From positions 1,178,001 through 1,242,000 of the forward strand of contig OY970329.1 in the NCBI GenBank assembly GCA_963717375.1: DNA of 64,000 bases, given 5' to 3'. This DNA is from VRUE01 sp963717375. GTDB taxonomy: Bacteria; Actinomycetota; Thermoleophilia; Solirubrobacterales; 70-9. Position numbers and translations under genes: made by a program. Below are positions 45,839 through 53,432 of this stretch, piece after piece. Within the stretch, counting starts at the first letter, position 1. Each line of letters opens with the position of its first letter. The notes below the pieces were generated by a model. That model searched no databases. It had not been told where the DNA came from and saw nothing but the letters and a program-made list of their open reading frames with translations.

Positions 45839-46476
45839 GCGGAGGCGCGGTACTTGATGTGGGTGACGCCGGGGCCCTCGATCGCCCGCACCTGCTCGAG
45901 AGCAATGTCGGCTCCCGCAAGATTGTCGAACAGGCGCCTGCCGCCGCCGAGCAGAATGGGAGCGACGTTGAGGTCCAGTTCATCGATCAGGCCCGCCGCC
46001 AGGTACTGCTGAGCGACATCGGCGCCGCCGCCGAGGGCGACGTCCTTGCCGCCCGCCGCCTCCTTGGCCTGCGCGAGCGCCGACTCGATGCCGTCGGTGA
46101 CGAAGGTGAAGGTCGTGCCTTCCTTCTCCAGCGGCTCCCGCTCGTGGTGGGTGAGGACGAAGACGGGAGTGTGGAAGGGCGGCTCGTCGCCCCACCAGCC
46201 CTCCCAGGGCCTCTCGCCCCAGGGCCCCGGACCGCCACCGAACATATTGCGCCCCATCACGGTCGCCCCGACGTTTTCGACCGCCTCCGCGATGACCGGG
46301 GTACTGGCGTTTACCTCGCCGCCCTCCCGGCCATGGGACTCGCGCCAGGCGGCGAGCTTGATGACCCACTCATGGAGTTGCTCTCCGCCTTCCCCAAGCG
46401 GGTGCTCCTCACTCGGATTCGGGCCGGCGACGAAGCCGTCTGCCGAGACCGAGATCTGAAACCTGAACTTGCTCAC
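45835..46476 (-). CDS. RibD C-terminal/DHFR-fold reductase
   Basis: 213 aa. Starts SKFRFQISVSADGFVAGPN, the common opening of YyaP/RibD-C-like proteins. VMGRNMFGGGPGPWG and DVALGGGADVAQQYLAAGLIDEL (two landmarks) are typical NADPH-binding loops. It is probably a reductase of a pteridine-like or unknown heterocycle. Its start GTG 46476 overlaps the glutaredoxin-like stop by one base, so the pair is cotranscribed and the reductase is second. Convergent with the phosphoesterase. Confidence 0.9.
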   Translation of the reverse strand: MSKFRFQISVSADGFVAGPNPSEEHPLGEGGEQLHEWVIKLAAWRESHGREGGEVNASTPVIAEAVENVGATVMGRNMFGGGPGPWGERPWEGWWGDEPPFHTPVFVLTHHEREPLEKEGTTFTFVTDGIESALAQAKEAAGGKDVALGGGADVAQQYLAAGLIDELDLNVAPILLGGGRRLFDNLAGADIALEQVRAIEGPGVTHIKYRASA

Positions 46477-46766
46477 TAAGCGGCAGTACCGGGCTGCTCT
46501 GGCCCCTGGAAGAGCTCGCCGGCGCGGATCTTCGCGGCCATGTCCGCGGATTCCTCGCGATAGACGCGGCCGTCCTCGAACTCAATCGCCGGATACTTGC
46601 GCTGCCCCGAAAGCTGCTCCAGGTCGTTTCGCTTGCCCGGCCGCAGCGGTCCCTTGACGACCTCGTACTCGACCCCCTGCTCGTCAAGTGCCTTCTGCAC
46701 CTTCCAACATGGATGCGCGTCGACCTTGACCCACATGGTCGAGCAGCGATGGAGCTTGACCGCCAT
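46476..46766 (-). CDS. Glutaredoxin/GST-N-type thioredoxin-fold protein
   Basis: 96 aa. DAHPCWKVQKALDEQGVEYE has a single active-site Cys (HPCWKV), followed by cis-Pro region KYPAIEF and DGRVYREESADMA. This matches a glutaredoxin or GST N-terminal fold with one thiol. It could be a monothiol redox protein or a thiol carrier; actinobacteria mostly use mycothiol, so glutathione dependence should not be assumed. First gene of a two-gene unit with the RibD-like reductase. Start ATG 46766. Confidence 0.85.
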   Translation of the reverse strand: MAVKLHRCSTMWVKVDAHPCWKVQKALDEQGVEYEVVKGPLRPGKRNDLEQLSGQRKYPAIEFEDGRVYREESADMAAKIRAGELFQGPEQPGTAA

Positions 46767-46813
46767 GCATCCACCCTAGCCGGGCAGCGGCCCGCATTGC
46801 AAGGACAAACGGC

Positions 46814-46837
46814 AAGGGCCGCCCGAAGGCGGCCCTT
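46814..46837 (-). terminator. Terminator with UUCG tetraloop
   Basis: A 10-bp perfect stem (AAGGGCCGCC / GGCGGCCCTT) closes with TTCG on the minus strand, the stable C(UUCG)G loop. GCCGTTTGTCCTTG follows downstream. It lies before the glutaredoxin-like start and ends a minus-strand transcript from the 46838-47060 gap. Confidence 0.75.
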
Positions 46838-47023
46838 AGCCAGGTGCTTGGGAACGAACGCGGGAACCACGGCCGGGTGGGACAACGCCCGGTCTCCCTT
46901 TGCTCGCCGGTGCCCGGGTTGGATTCCGCCGGGCGGCCAAAACAGTGCGGCGCCTAGCGGCCCTGCACCTCCAGTGTCCCCTGAAGCATGTGACTCAAAA
47001 TAGGACCACCTCCTTTCTCTGGT
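46838..47023 (-). ncRNA. Candidate small transcript in the 331-bp gap
   Basis: The gap from 46767 to 47097 has no normal gene. On the minus strand it reads: promoter-like -35/-10 (47058-47030), a very strong ribosome site AAAGGAGGTG (about 47007-47016), a 14-codon open frame (46998-46954), a GC-rich stretch with possible stems (46953-46838), and then a UUCG terminator. This layout suggests an independent RNA of about 200 nt, either regulatory or encoding a mini-peptide. I cannot match it to a known RNA family from memory. It is not rRNA even though one part resembles the 16S 3' tail. Confidence 0.4.
46954..46998 (-). CDS. Possible 14-residue mini-ORF behind a strong ribosome site
   Basis: TTG at 46998 opens SHMLQGTLEVQGR and stops at TAG (46954). 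AAGGAGGTG is about 10 bp upstream, far stronger than those of most neighbouring genes. Such a short frame could be a leader peptide or a translated small RNA. Coding cannot be proven from this length alone. Confidence 0.3.
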   Translation of the reverse strand: MSHMLQGTLEVQGR

Positions 47024-47029
47024 GATCCG

Positions 47030-47058
47030 ATTGAAGCAAATCGCCCAGTCGCGCTCAA
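47030..47058 (-). promoter_or_regulatory. Promoter-like pair for the small transcript
   Basis: TTGAGC (47058-47053) and TTCAAT (47035-47030) are separated by 17 bp, each matching 4 of 6 sigma-70-type positions. The predicted transcript start would be near 47023, just before the strong ribosome site. Confidence 0.45.
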
Positions 47059-47075
47059 CGAGCAAAGCCGGGGAT

Positions 47076-47094
47076 CTCCTCAGAACCGGAGGAG
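47076..47094 (-). terminator. Weak hairpin after thyX
   Basis: CTCCTC-N7-GAGGAG just after the thyX stop could end its transcript, but the stem is only 6 bp and no U-run follows, so this is a weak candidate. Confidence 0.3.
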
Positions 47095-47097
47095 TCG

Positions 47098-47919
47098 TCA
47101 ACCACCCCGCGGCACTAGGCGAATAACCGGCAGGCCATCAGCCAGATCCTCGGCGTAGAAATCCTCGAAGACCGAGGGTGCCTCCCGCCGCAACGCTGCC
47201 AGCAGGCGAGCGCAAACGAGGCGCATCTCCTCGTCGCCTTCAACCCCGCCGCGAATGGCGAGGAAGTGACGTAGCGCCCGAGCGTTCGCGGTAAAGGCCA
47301 GCTTCGTCTCGGTCCCCTCCGGAAGCAGGGTCCTTGCAGCGCTGCGAATCAGTCGCAGTCTCTCCCGCGATGGCAGGTCGCTGGGCTCATTCTCGAGCAG
47401 GTCGAGCAGGTCGCGGTAGTCCTCCCGACTGCGCTCGATCGATTCTTGCCAGCGCCGTTCTGCCTCTGGCCTTCGCCGCACCGCCTCGGGCATCATCGCC
47501 GAAGACGATCCCTGATCTACATACTGCTGCGACATCTGACTGAAGGCGAAGCCAACGCGGTGCCTCACAAACTGATGGGTGAAGCCGCGGGTGACGCCGG
47601 TCAGGACGAAACTCCAGCTGGCGTGCTCCAAAACGCTCTCGTGCTCGTTGACTATCAGGTGGCGGATGTACTCGCGGTTGCTCTTCGGTGACTGTCGCTC
47701 GCCAAACGAGAGATAGCAGAGCCGTCCGGCCACCTCGATCAGGTTCTCGGCGTCGGTGGCGGTCGCGCTGCTGCGCCAGCTCAACTCCTCATCGGCAAGA
47801 ACGCTTTCGACTGCGTCTCGATCGAAGCTTGGTCGGCCCACAACCAGAAGCTGGATGCCTCGACCCCCTCCCTCCCTGTTGCAGGGATGGTTCGACGACG
47901 ATGGTCGCGTGCCGCTCAT
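47098..47919 (-). CDS. thyX: ThyX-like flavin-dependent thymidylate synthase (atypical motif)
   Basis: 273 aa. HESVLEHASWSFVLTG and VRHRVGFAFSQMSQQYVD place it in the ThyX family, which makes dTMP from dUMP with folate and FAD. The canonical RHRxxSxxxxSxR pattern is altered: between RHR and the SQ..Y end there is one extra residue, and the final Arg is Gln (SQQY). ATG 47919 overlaps the upstream stop by 4 bp (ATGA), so this start is firm although it adds about 25 unusual residues. It is coupled to a dCTP deaminase/dUTPase-like gene. GC is lower than average (about 55-63% in counted lines). Confidence 0.88.
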   Translation of the reverse strand: MSGTRPSSSNHPCNREGGGRGIQLLVVGRPSFDRDAVESVLADEELSWRSSATATDAENLIEVAGRLCYLSFGERQSPKSNREYIRHLIVNEHESVLEHASWSFVLTGVTRGFTHQFVRHRVGFAFSQMSQQYVDQGSSSAMMPEAVRRRPEAERRWQESIERSREDYRDLLDLLENEPSDLPSRERLRLIRSAARTLLPEGTETKLAFTANARALRHFLAIRGGVEGDEEMRLVCARLLAALRREAPSVFEDFYAEDLADGLPVIRLVPRGG

Positions 47920-48773
47920 GGAGATTCCGAGCGCCGGACTCCCGCTACTTGCGTGCGATAGCCCTTTCTCTTCTGGATCTGAACTTGCCTATGAACCCGC
48001 ACTTGCTTCCTGACTTCGCGAGCTTCGTCTATAGATTCGACCTTGGCCTTGAGGTCGCTGATTTCGCCACGCATAACCTCGGCGGGCCCGAGCCCGACAA
48101 CGATGATCGTGGCGATGATACCGAGCAATGCCAGTCCGACCTGCCCCTTAATGGTGCTACGCCTCGTCTTCGCCTCCTCCGTTTCTGCGGCGGCCTTGAC
48201 CCTCGCGGTGATACCGAGGAAATCCGACGAAAGGACCCCGAGTAGCTTGCCGACTGAATCACCGCTCACACCCAGTTCGTCGTCGCCCGCGAGTCGTTCG
48301 TCGAGATTCCGGGAGACGCCTTGGCGCAACTCGAAGAACAGCAGGGTGACGATCTTGTTCTTCTTGAGGAGATGGAAGTTCACCTCGCTCATATTGATGA
48401 CGGTAAAGGTCATTCGACCCTGGAATCCTGGGTCAACGTGCCCTGGGTTCGTCATCAAGATTCCCTCTGCCGAGACGGTATTGGGCGGGAAGCCGATCGC
48501 GCCGATGGTCGAGGGGAGCTTGCACTCCTCGAGGGTTCGGACGACTGCCGTTCCACCCGGCAATAGAATTGCACTGTCGCTTGGCGTGCCAAGCGACCCA
48601 GGCTTTCCTTCTGGCGTTCCAGGAATGAAGATTTCCCCGATCCTGAGGTCGACTGAACACGGCTGAACCTGCGAGGCACGGCTGTACTGCTCGGAGCCAG
48701 CACCGAGCTCGAGCCCTGTTACAAGTTCATTTCGACTGAGGAGTAAAAGCAATTCCGAATCAGTCAAGAACAT
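47916..48773 (-). CDS. Membrane-tethered dCTP deaminase/dUTPase-like protein
   Basis: 285 aa from ATG 48773. Residues about 1-150 have the Dcd/dUTPase fold: LTDSELLLLL start, QPCSVDLRIG (37-46), then SAEGILMTNPGHVDPGFQG and FTVINMS (115-129). The GRSS motif and the catalytic Glu of Dcd are not evident (that site reads MTFTVIN), so it may bind but not deaminate. A transmembrane helix at about 211-230 (VGLALLGIIATIIVVGLG) is followed by a coiled-coil-like charged tail (ISDLKAKVESIDEAREVRKQ). It overlaps thyX by 4 bp. Counted GC is about 57%. It lies 180 bp after tRNA-Arg, suggesting transfer. Confidence 0.75.
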   Translation of the reverse strand: MFLTDSELLLLLSRNELVTGLELGAGSEQYSRASQVQPCSVDLRIGEIFIPGTPEGKPGSLGTPSDSAILLPGGTAVVRTLEECKLPSTIGAIGFPPNTVSAEGILMTNPGHVDPGFQGRMTFTVINMSEVNFHLLKKNKIVTLLFFELRQGVSRNLDERLAGDDELGVSGDSVGKLLGVLSSDFLGITARVKAAAETEEAKTRRSTIKGQVGLALLGIIATIIVVGLGPAEVMRGEISDLKAKVESIDEAREVRKQVRVHRQVQIQKRKGYRTQVAGVRRSESP

Positions 48774-48808
48774 AAGTTGAGATGCTAACCCTAGCCACGG
48801 CGCTCGCC

Positions 48809-48822
48809 GCAATGGCCATTGC
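48809..48822. promoter_or_regulatory. 14-bp perfect palindrome upstream of the Dcd-like gene
   Basis: GCAATGGCCATTGC is self-complementary and lies 36 bp before the start at 48773, in the expected promoter zone. It is a candidate operator for the thyX/Dcd-like pair. Confidence 0.45.
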
Positions 48823-48953
48823 TTCAACCCGATAAGCCTCGCAAGGTCTCTTGCTGACTTTCGCCGACCGGCACCGTCCTCTCGCAAAAGGGGCGGCGAG
48901 CGGAAAACCCACCCCGGACGCGAGATTTCGCTCTACAAGCGAACTACAGTGAA

Positions 48954-49027
48954 CGCGCCAGACAGGATTCGAACCTGTGACCTTCGGTTTCGTAGACCGA
49001 CGCTCTATCCAACTGAGCTACTGGCGC
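48954..49027 (-). tRNA. tRNA-Arg (anticodon ACG)
   Basis: A cloverleaf reads on the minus strand: 7-bp acceptor stem GCGCCAG/CTGGCGC, D-loop AGCTCAGTTGGATAGAGC, anticodon stem TCGGT/ACCGA with loop CTACGAA (ACG), and T-arm GGTTCGAATCC. The discriminator is G and no CCA is encoded. The low-GC Dcd-like/thyX pair begins just downstream of its 3' end. Confidence 0.96.
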
Positions 49028-49079
49028 GGGATGCCGAGTCAGGACTCGGGACGGCGATTCTAGGGACTTGGGGGCCTGG

Positions 49080-49550
49080 TTAGGCGGCTTCGAGCTCGGT
49101 GGGCTTGTTCAGCCGCACGTGCCAGTGGACTGTGGCGGTGGCGACGAGTTGGCCATCGGCATCGGTGAGCTCGATCTCGCAGGGGAAGACGACCTTGCCC
49201 TCGGCGTCGAGGGTGGCCAGGGCCTCGGCCGCTGGGACGCCCAGCTTGGCGCTCGCATCGATCGGACCCTTGGCGATCTTCTTGTAGGAGATCTCGGCGT
49301 TGCGGGCGAGCGGGGTGACTTCGCCCATGCGCTCAACAAAGGCGCCGACGAAGGCAGCGCCCGATGCGGCCTCGGCGACTGTAAAGAGCGCACCGGCGTG
49401 CTGAGAGCCGACGTGGTTGGTGAGCTCGGCGCGCTCGGGCAGGCGGGCGACGGCCTCGCCCGCCGCGACGCTCGTTATCTCCAAGCCGAGGAACCCCGCG
49501 AAGGGCACGGCCCGGCTCATTCCCTGCGCAATCGCCTCGAAAGGATCCAT
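49080..49550 (-). CDS. PaaI/DUF4442-type hotdog-fold thioesterase
   Basis: 156 aa. AELTNHVGSQHAGALFTVAEAASGAAF is the helix-and-loop of the PaaI-like hotdog fold, with NHVGSQHAG near residues 45-53. NAEISYKKIAKGPIDASAK and a final beta strand complete it. Such enzymes hydrolyse acyl-CoA thioesters. It lies 18 bp downstream of an enoyl-CoA hydratase gene, and the two may serve fatty-acyl or aromatic-CoA metabolism. Start ATG 49550. No regulator is nearby. Confidence 0.9.
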   Translation of the reverse strand: MDPFEAIAQGMSRAVPFAGFLGLEITSVAAGEAVARLPERAELTNHVGSQHAGALFTVAEAASGAAFVGAFVERMGEVTPLARNAEISYKKIAKGPIDASAKLGVPAAEALATLDAEGKVVFPCEIELTDADGQLVATATVHWHVRLNKPTELEAA

Positions 49551-49568
49551 CGGCGAACCCTATCCCGC

Positions 49569-50345
49569 TCAGCGACCCTGGAACTCGGCGTGGCCGGGCC
49601 CGCCGTGCTCGAGGAAGGTCTTGACCGCGCGCTGTAGGTCCTCGGTTGCGAAGAGCTCGCCGGCCTCGCTGCGGATCGTCTCGTCGGCCGCCGGGATCCC
49701 GCCCTCGCGGAAGCGGCGCAGGACGAGCTTGGTCATCGCGTGCGCCTTGGTCGGTCCCGCTGCCAGCTCAGCGGCGAAGGCGCGCGCCCGCTCATCGAAG
49801 CCCTCGTCGTCGAAGACGCGGTTGACGACGTTCCAGCGCTCCATCTGCTCGGCGCCGAACAACTCACCCGTCATCACGAACTCGCGCGCGCGGCCGCTGC
49901 CGGCGCGCTCCGCCAGGCGCTGCGTGCCGCCCATCGAGGGGGTCAGGCCAACGACTTTCTCGACCAGGCCAAACTTGGCCGAACGAGCGGCAAGGATCAG
50001 GTCGCAGCCGAGCGCCAGCTCGAAGGCCGCGGTCAGGGTCAGCGCGTGGGCGGCGAAGACGACCGGCAGCGGCAGCGCTTCGACCCGTTCGACGACGCCG
50101 ATCAGCTCGTCCCAGAGGGCGCTCGCCCGCTCGGGCGTCAGACCGTCGAACTCGGCGACGTTGACGCCGCCGGAGACGGCGCGCCCCTCAGCGCGGAAGA
50201 GAAGTGCCCGCGGCAGGTCCGCCTCAACCGCCTCAATCGTCGCCTGCAGCGCCTCGAACATCTCACGATCGAAGAGGTTGAGTGGCGGACTGTCGAGGCT
50301 GGCAACCGCCAGCCCCTGCTGATCGCGCTCGAGTCGAATAGCCAC
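49569..50345 (-). CDS. Enoyl-CoA hydratase/isomerase-family protein
   Basis: 258 aa, full crotonase length. The oxyanion-hole regions are GRAVSGGVNVAEFDG and AAHALTLTAAFELALGCDL; CDLILAARSAKFGLVEKVVGL is the family signature. The usual catalytic Glu pair is not fully evident (LTLT replaces GxxxGGG), so activity may differ from standard hydration. It is 23 bp after pyk and 18 bp before the thioesterase gene. Start GTG 50345 opens MAIRLERDQQGLAVASLD. Confidence 0.9.
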   Translation of the reverse strand: MAIRLERDQQGLAVASLDSPPLNLFDREMFEALQATIEAVEADLPRALLFRAEGRAVSGGVNVAEFDGLTPERASALWDELIGVVERVEALPLPVVFAAHALTLTAAFELALGCDLILAARSAKFGLVEKVVGLTPSMGGTQRLAERAGSGRAREFVMTGELFGAEQMERWNVVNRVFDDEGFDERARAFAAELAAGPTKAHAMTKLVLRRFREGGIPAADETIRSEAGELFATEDLQRAVKTFLEHGGPGHAEFQGR

Positions 50346-50368
50346 GGGAAAACCCTACGCGACTTGCC

Positions 50369-51784
50369 TCAGGGCACGCGGTGGACCTCGAAGAGGTTGG
50401 TCCCCAGCTCCTGCTCGGGCAGGCCCGCCGTGATCGCGATCAGGTCGCCCGAGGCGGCGATGCCCTGTTCGCCGGCCAGCCCCGCGCAGTCGTGCAGCAG
50501 GGTGCGAATGTCGGTCTCCTGCTCGTGGAGCAAAGCCTTGACGCCGAAGAGCAGGCCGAGGCGCCGCACGGTCTCGATCCGCGGCGAAATCGCCAGCACC
50601 GGCACGTTGGGACGATGGGCCGAGACAAGGCGCGCGGTGCGCCCGCTCGTCGTCGGCACGACCAGGGCCGAGAGGCCGAGCCGGTAGACAGCGCCGACCG
50701 CGCCCTGGGCGACCGAGTCGGCGACGTCCTGGGTCGCCTGGTCGGTGCGGTTGAAGAGCCAGTCGCCGTAAGGAAGGTCGGGCTCGGTGGCGCGGGCGAT
50801 CTGGTCCATCACCCGCACCGACTCGATCGGGTGCTGGCCGACGGCCGTCTCCTCGGAGAGCATCACCGCGTCGGTGCCGTCGTAGATCGCGTTGGCGACG
50901 TCGGTCACCTCGGCCCGGGTCGGGCGCCGCGCGATCACCATCGAAGCCAGCATCTGGGTCGCAGTGATCACCGGCTTGGAGCGACGTCCGGCGGCCCGGA
51001 TCAGGCGCTTCTGCAGGACCGGCACCTGGGCGAGCGGCACCTCGATCCCGAGGTCGCCTCGCGCCACCATGATCCCCCCGGTCGCAGCGGCAACGATCTC
51101 CTCGGCGTTCTCCGCCGCCGTCTGCTTCTCGATCTTGGCGATCAGCGGGATGTCGGAGCCGAGCGCGCGCAGCCGCTCCCCAACGGGCTCGAGGTCGGCG
51201 GCGGTCGAAACGAAGGAAACCGCGAGCAGGTCGATGCCCTGCTCGACCGCGAACTCGACCCAGCCGAGGTCGCCGGCGGTCGCAGCTGGAGTGACGATGC
51301 CGGGCACGTTCATCCCCTTGTGGGAGGAGAGCGTGCCACCGACCTCGACCTCACAGTCAATGCCGCCGTCTTCAGGGCCGCGCACGCGCAGGCGAATCGA
51401 CCCGTCGGCGAGGTAGACGGGTTCGTCCTCCCGCAGCGAGGTAACTCCCTGCCAGGTGACCGGGATCGTCTCGCGGTCGCCCTCGACCTCCTTCGGGGTC
51501 AATTTCACGTGCATCCCCGTCTCCAGCTCGGCGACGTCGTCGCGCAGCTCGCCGATCCTCAACTTCGGGCCCGGCAGGTCGCCGAGCACAGCGACCTCGC
51601 GCCCGGCCCGCTCGGCGGCGACCCGGATAGCCTCGACCGTGCGCGCGTGGCGATCGCGGTCGGCGTGGGAGAAATTGAGCCGGAGGACGTCGGCGCCGGC
51701 CTCGATCAGGCGCGGCAGCACGTCGGCGCCCCAGCTGGCCGGGCCGACCGTCGCGATGATCTTCGTCCGCCTACTTGGCTGCAT
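50369..51784 (-). CDS. pyk: Pyruvate kinase
   Basis: 471 aa from ATG 51784 (MQPSRRTKIIATVGPAS). Conserved PK segments: RLNFSHADRD, GDLPGPKLRIG, LIAKIEKQTA with the catalytic Lys, MVARGDLGIEVP and ATQMLASM. It produces pyruvate and ATP in the last step of glycolysis. An upstream extension reading is dropped because it overlaps the divergent P450 start and has no kinase similarity. Divergent from the P450 gene with a 75-bp gap. Confidence 0.97.
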   Translation of the reverse strand: MQPSRRTKIIATVGPASWGADVLPRLIEAGADVLRLNFSHADRDRHARTVEAIRVAAERAGREVAVLGDLPGPKLRIGELRDDVAELETGMHVKLTPKEVEGDRETIPVTWQGVTSLREDEPVYLADGSIRLRVRGPEDGGIDCEVEVGGTLSSHKGMNVPGIVTPAATAGDLGWVEFAVEQGIDLLAVSFVSTAADLEPVGERLRALGSDIPLIAKIEKQTAAENAEEIVAAATGGIMVARGDLGIEVPLAQVPVLQKRLIRAAGRRSKPVITATQMLASMVIARRPTRAEVTDVANAIYDGTDAVMLSEETAVGQHPIESVRVMDQIARATEPDLPYGDWLFNRTDQATQDVADSVAQGAVGAVYRLGLSALVVPTTSGRTARLVSAHRPNVPVLAISPRIETVRRLGLLFGVKALLHEQETDIRTLLHDCAGLAGEQGIAASGDLIAITAGLPEQELGTNLFEVHRVP

Positions 51785-51859
51785 CGCTTGACTGTAAAGC
51801 GTGACGCATCGCACCCCAGAGATCGCGACGCTGACTCTGATCTCTGTGACAATGGCCGA

Positions 51860-53290
51860 GTGAGCAGCGTCGCCGAGCGTCCCGCCAGCGCCGAGGAGCC
51901 AGCTTTCCCGCATCTCGTTGGCGAGGCGCCTCCCTCCCCCGCTGGGCCGATTGAGTCGGCCGAGGCGGCTGAACTCGCAAAGCCGCCAATCGTGCCGCTG
52001 CCCCGCAGCGCGCAGATGCTGCGTTTCAGCATGCGACAGATCGAGTATGTCTTCGGCGCCCGGCGTCGCCTTGGCGAGACCTTCCGCATGCGCACCGCAA
52101 TGCCCGGCGGCCCGGTCGTCACCAGCCATCCCGACCACGTTCGTTCGCTCTTCACCGCCAAACCCGAGCTGGCGCCCTCGCTAACTGGAGAGTCGCCACT
52201 GCGGCCGATCCTCGGCCCCAACTCGGTTCTCACCTCGCTCGGCGAGCGCCACATGCGCCAGCGCAAGCTGCTGCTGCCCCCCTTCCACGGCGAGGCGATC
52301 GAGCGCTACACGGAAATGATCACCGCGGCGACCGAACGCGAGCTCGATCGTTGGCCGCTCAACCAGCCCTTCGCAATCGCCCCGCGGATGCAGGCGATCA
52401 CCCTCGACGTGATCATGGCGGGGATCTTCGGCATCGAGGGCAGGCCCGAGCGCGGCACCCCCGAGGACCGGATGCGCTCGACCGTTAAGCGTCTGGTCAA
52501 CATCTCGACCTCGCCGCTCGGCCAGACCGGGGAACTGCTCAGCATCGGCCGCGAAGACGCCTCCGCACTGATCAAGCTCGGTGTCAACCTGCTCGACCGC
52601 CCGACCTACGCCGTGATTCGCGCCCGCCGTGCCGACGAGCACCTGGCGGAGCGGCGCGACATCCTCTCCCTCCTCCTGCAGGCGCGAACCGAGGAGGGCG
52701 AGGCGATGGACGACAAAGAAGTCCGCGACGAGCTCCTCACCCTGGTCCTCGCTGGCCACGAGACGACAGCAAACTCGCTGGCCTGGACCTGGGAGCGCCT
52801 TGTGCGCAACCCCGAAGCCCACGAGGCCCTGCGCGAAGCGACCCGTAACGGCGAGAACGCTGAAGAGCAGATCGAGGCAACGATCATCGAGAGCATGCGC
52901 TCTCGCCCCGTTGTGCCGTTCATCGGCAGGCGGGTGACGGTGCCCTGGCGCTTCGGCCCCTACGGCGTCTCCGGCGACACACCGGTCGGGATGAGCATCC
53001 TCCTCGTCCACCATCGCGAGGACCTCTACCCAGAGCCCTTCGAGTTCCGGCCCGAGCGCTGGCTCGGCCGCAAACCCGGCACCTACGAGTGGATTCCCTT
53101 CGGCGGCGGCATCCGCCGCTGCCTCGGCGCCGCCCTGGCGATGGCCGAGATGCGCGTGGTCTTGGAGGCGACAGCCCGCCGCCTCGACCTCGAGGCAGCG
53201 GAGCCCGAGCCCGAGCGTGCCCTGCACCGCAACGTGACGATGATCCCCGCCCGCGGCGGCCGCGTCGTCCTGCGCTCCCGCCGGGCATAG
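51860..53290 (+). CDS. Cytochrome P450
   Basis: 476 aa from GTG 51860. I-helix oxygen motif AGHETTANSLAW, ExxR (ESMRSRP), PERWLG, and haem-binding FGGGIRRCLGAALAMAE with the Cys ligand. The N-terminal 50 residues (Ala/Pro/Glu-rich) are low-complexity. Open frame continues upstream over pyk antisense, but no P450 similarity is there and the GTG fits. It is a soluble monooxygenase; redox partners are not in this window. A tRNA-Ser follows 28 bp after its stop. Confidence 0.95.
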   Translation: MSSVAERPASAEEPAFPHLVGEAPPSPAGPIESAEAAELAKPPIVPLPRSAQMLRFSMRQIEYVFGARRRLGETFRMRTAMPGGPVVTSHPDHVRSLFTAKPELAPSLTGESPLRPILGPNSVLTSLGERHMRQRKLLLPPFHGEAIERYTEMITAATERELDRWPLNQPFAIAPRMQAITLDVIMAGIFGIEGRPERGTPEDRMRSTVKRLVNISTSPLGQTGELLSIGREDASALIKLGVNLLDRPTYAVIRARRADEHLAERRDILSLLLQARTEEGEAMDDKEVRDELLTLVLAGHETTANSLAWTWERLVRNPEAHEALREATRNGENAEEQIEATIIESMRSRPVVPFIGRRVTVPWRFGPYGVSGDTPVGMSILLVHHREDLYPEPFEFRPERWLGRKPGTYEWIPFGGGIRRCLGAALAMAEMRVVLEATARRLDLEAAEPEPERALHRNVTMIPARGGRVVLRSRRA

Positions 53291-53317
53291 AAGCTCTTAC
53301 AATCGAGCGGAATGCCC

Positions 53318-53406
53318 GGAGAGGTGGCCGAGTGGCTGAAGGCACTCGCCTGCTAAGCGAGTAGGGGGCGCAAGCTCTCTCGAGGGTTCGAATCCCTCCC
53401 TCTCCG
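53318..53406 (+). tRNA. tRNA-Ser (anticodon GCT)
   Basis: 89 nt with the long variable arm of class II tRNA. Acceptor GGAGAGG/CCTCTCC, anticodon stem CTCGC/GCGAG with loop CTGCTAA (GCT), T-arm GGTTCGAATCC, discriminator G. CCA is not encoded. Confidence 0.96.
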
Positions 53407-53432
53407 TTCCCGCGTGGCTGGCCACTAGTCTC

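Noticed and set aside
47003..47018. Sequence resembling the 16S rRNA 3' end (GGACCACCTCCTTTCT on the + strand)
   Set aside because: Only the anti-ribosome-site tail resembles 16S, and on the other strand it is simply a strong ribosome site. No other rRNA sequence is near.
46409..47101. 230-codon minus frame across the glutaredoxin gene and the 331-bp gap
   Set aside because: It overlaps a well-supported gene in another frame, is Arg-rich and has no domain. It also crosses the UUCG terminator.
50381..51859. N-terminal extension of the P450 frame
   Set aside because: Open frame runs antisense to pyk with no P450 similarity; GTG 51860 fits the family N-terminus.
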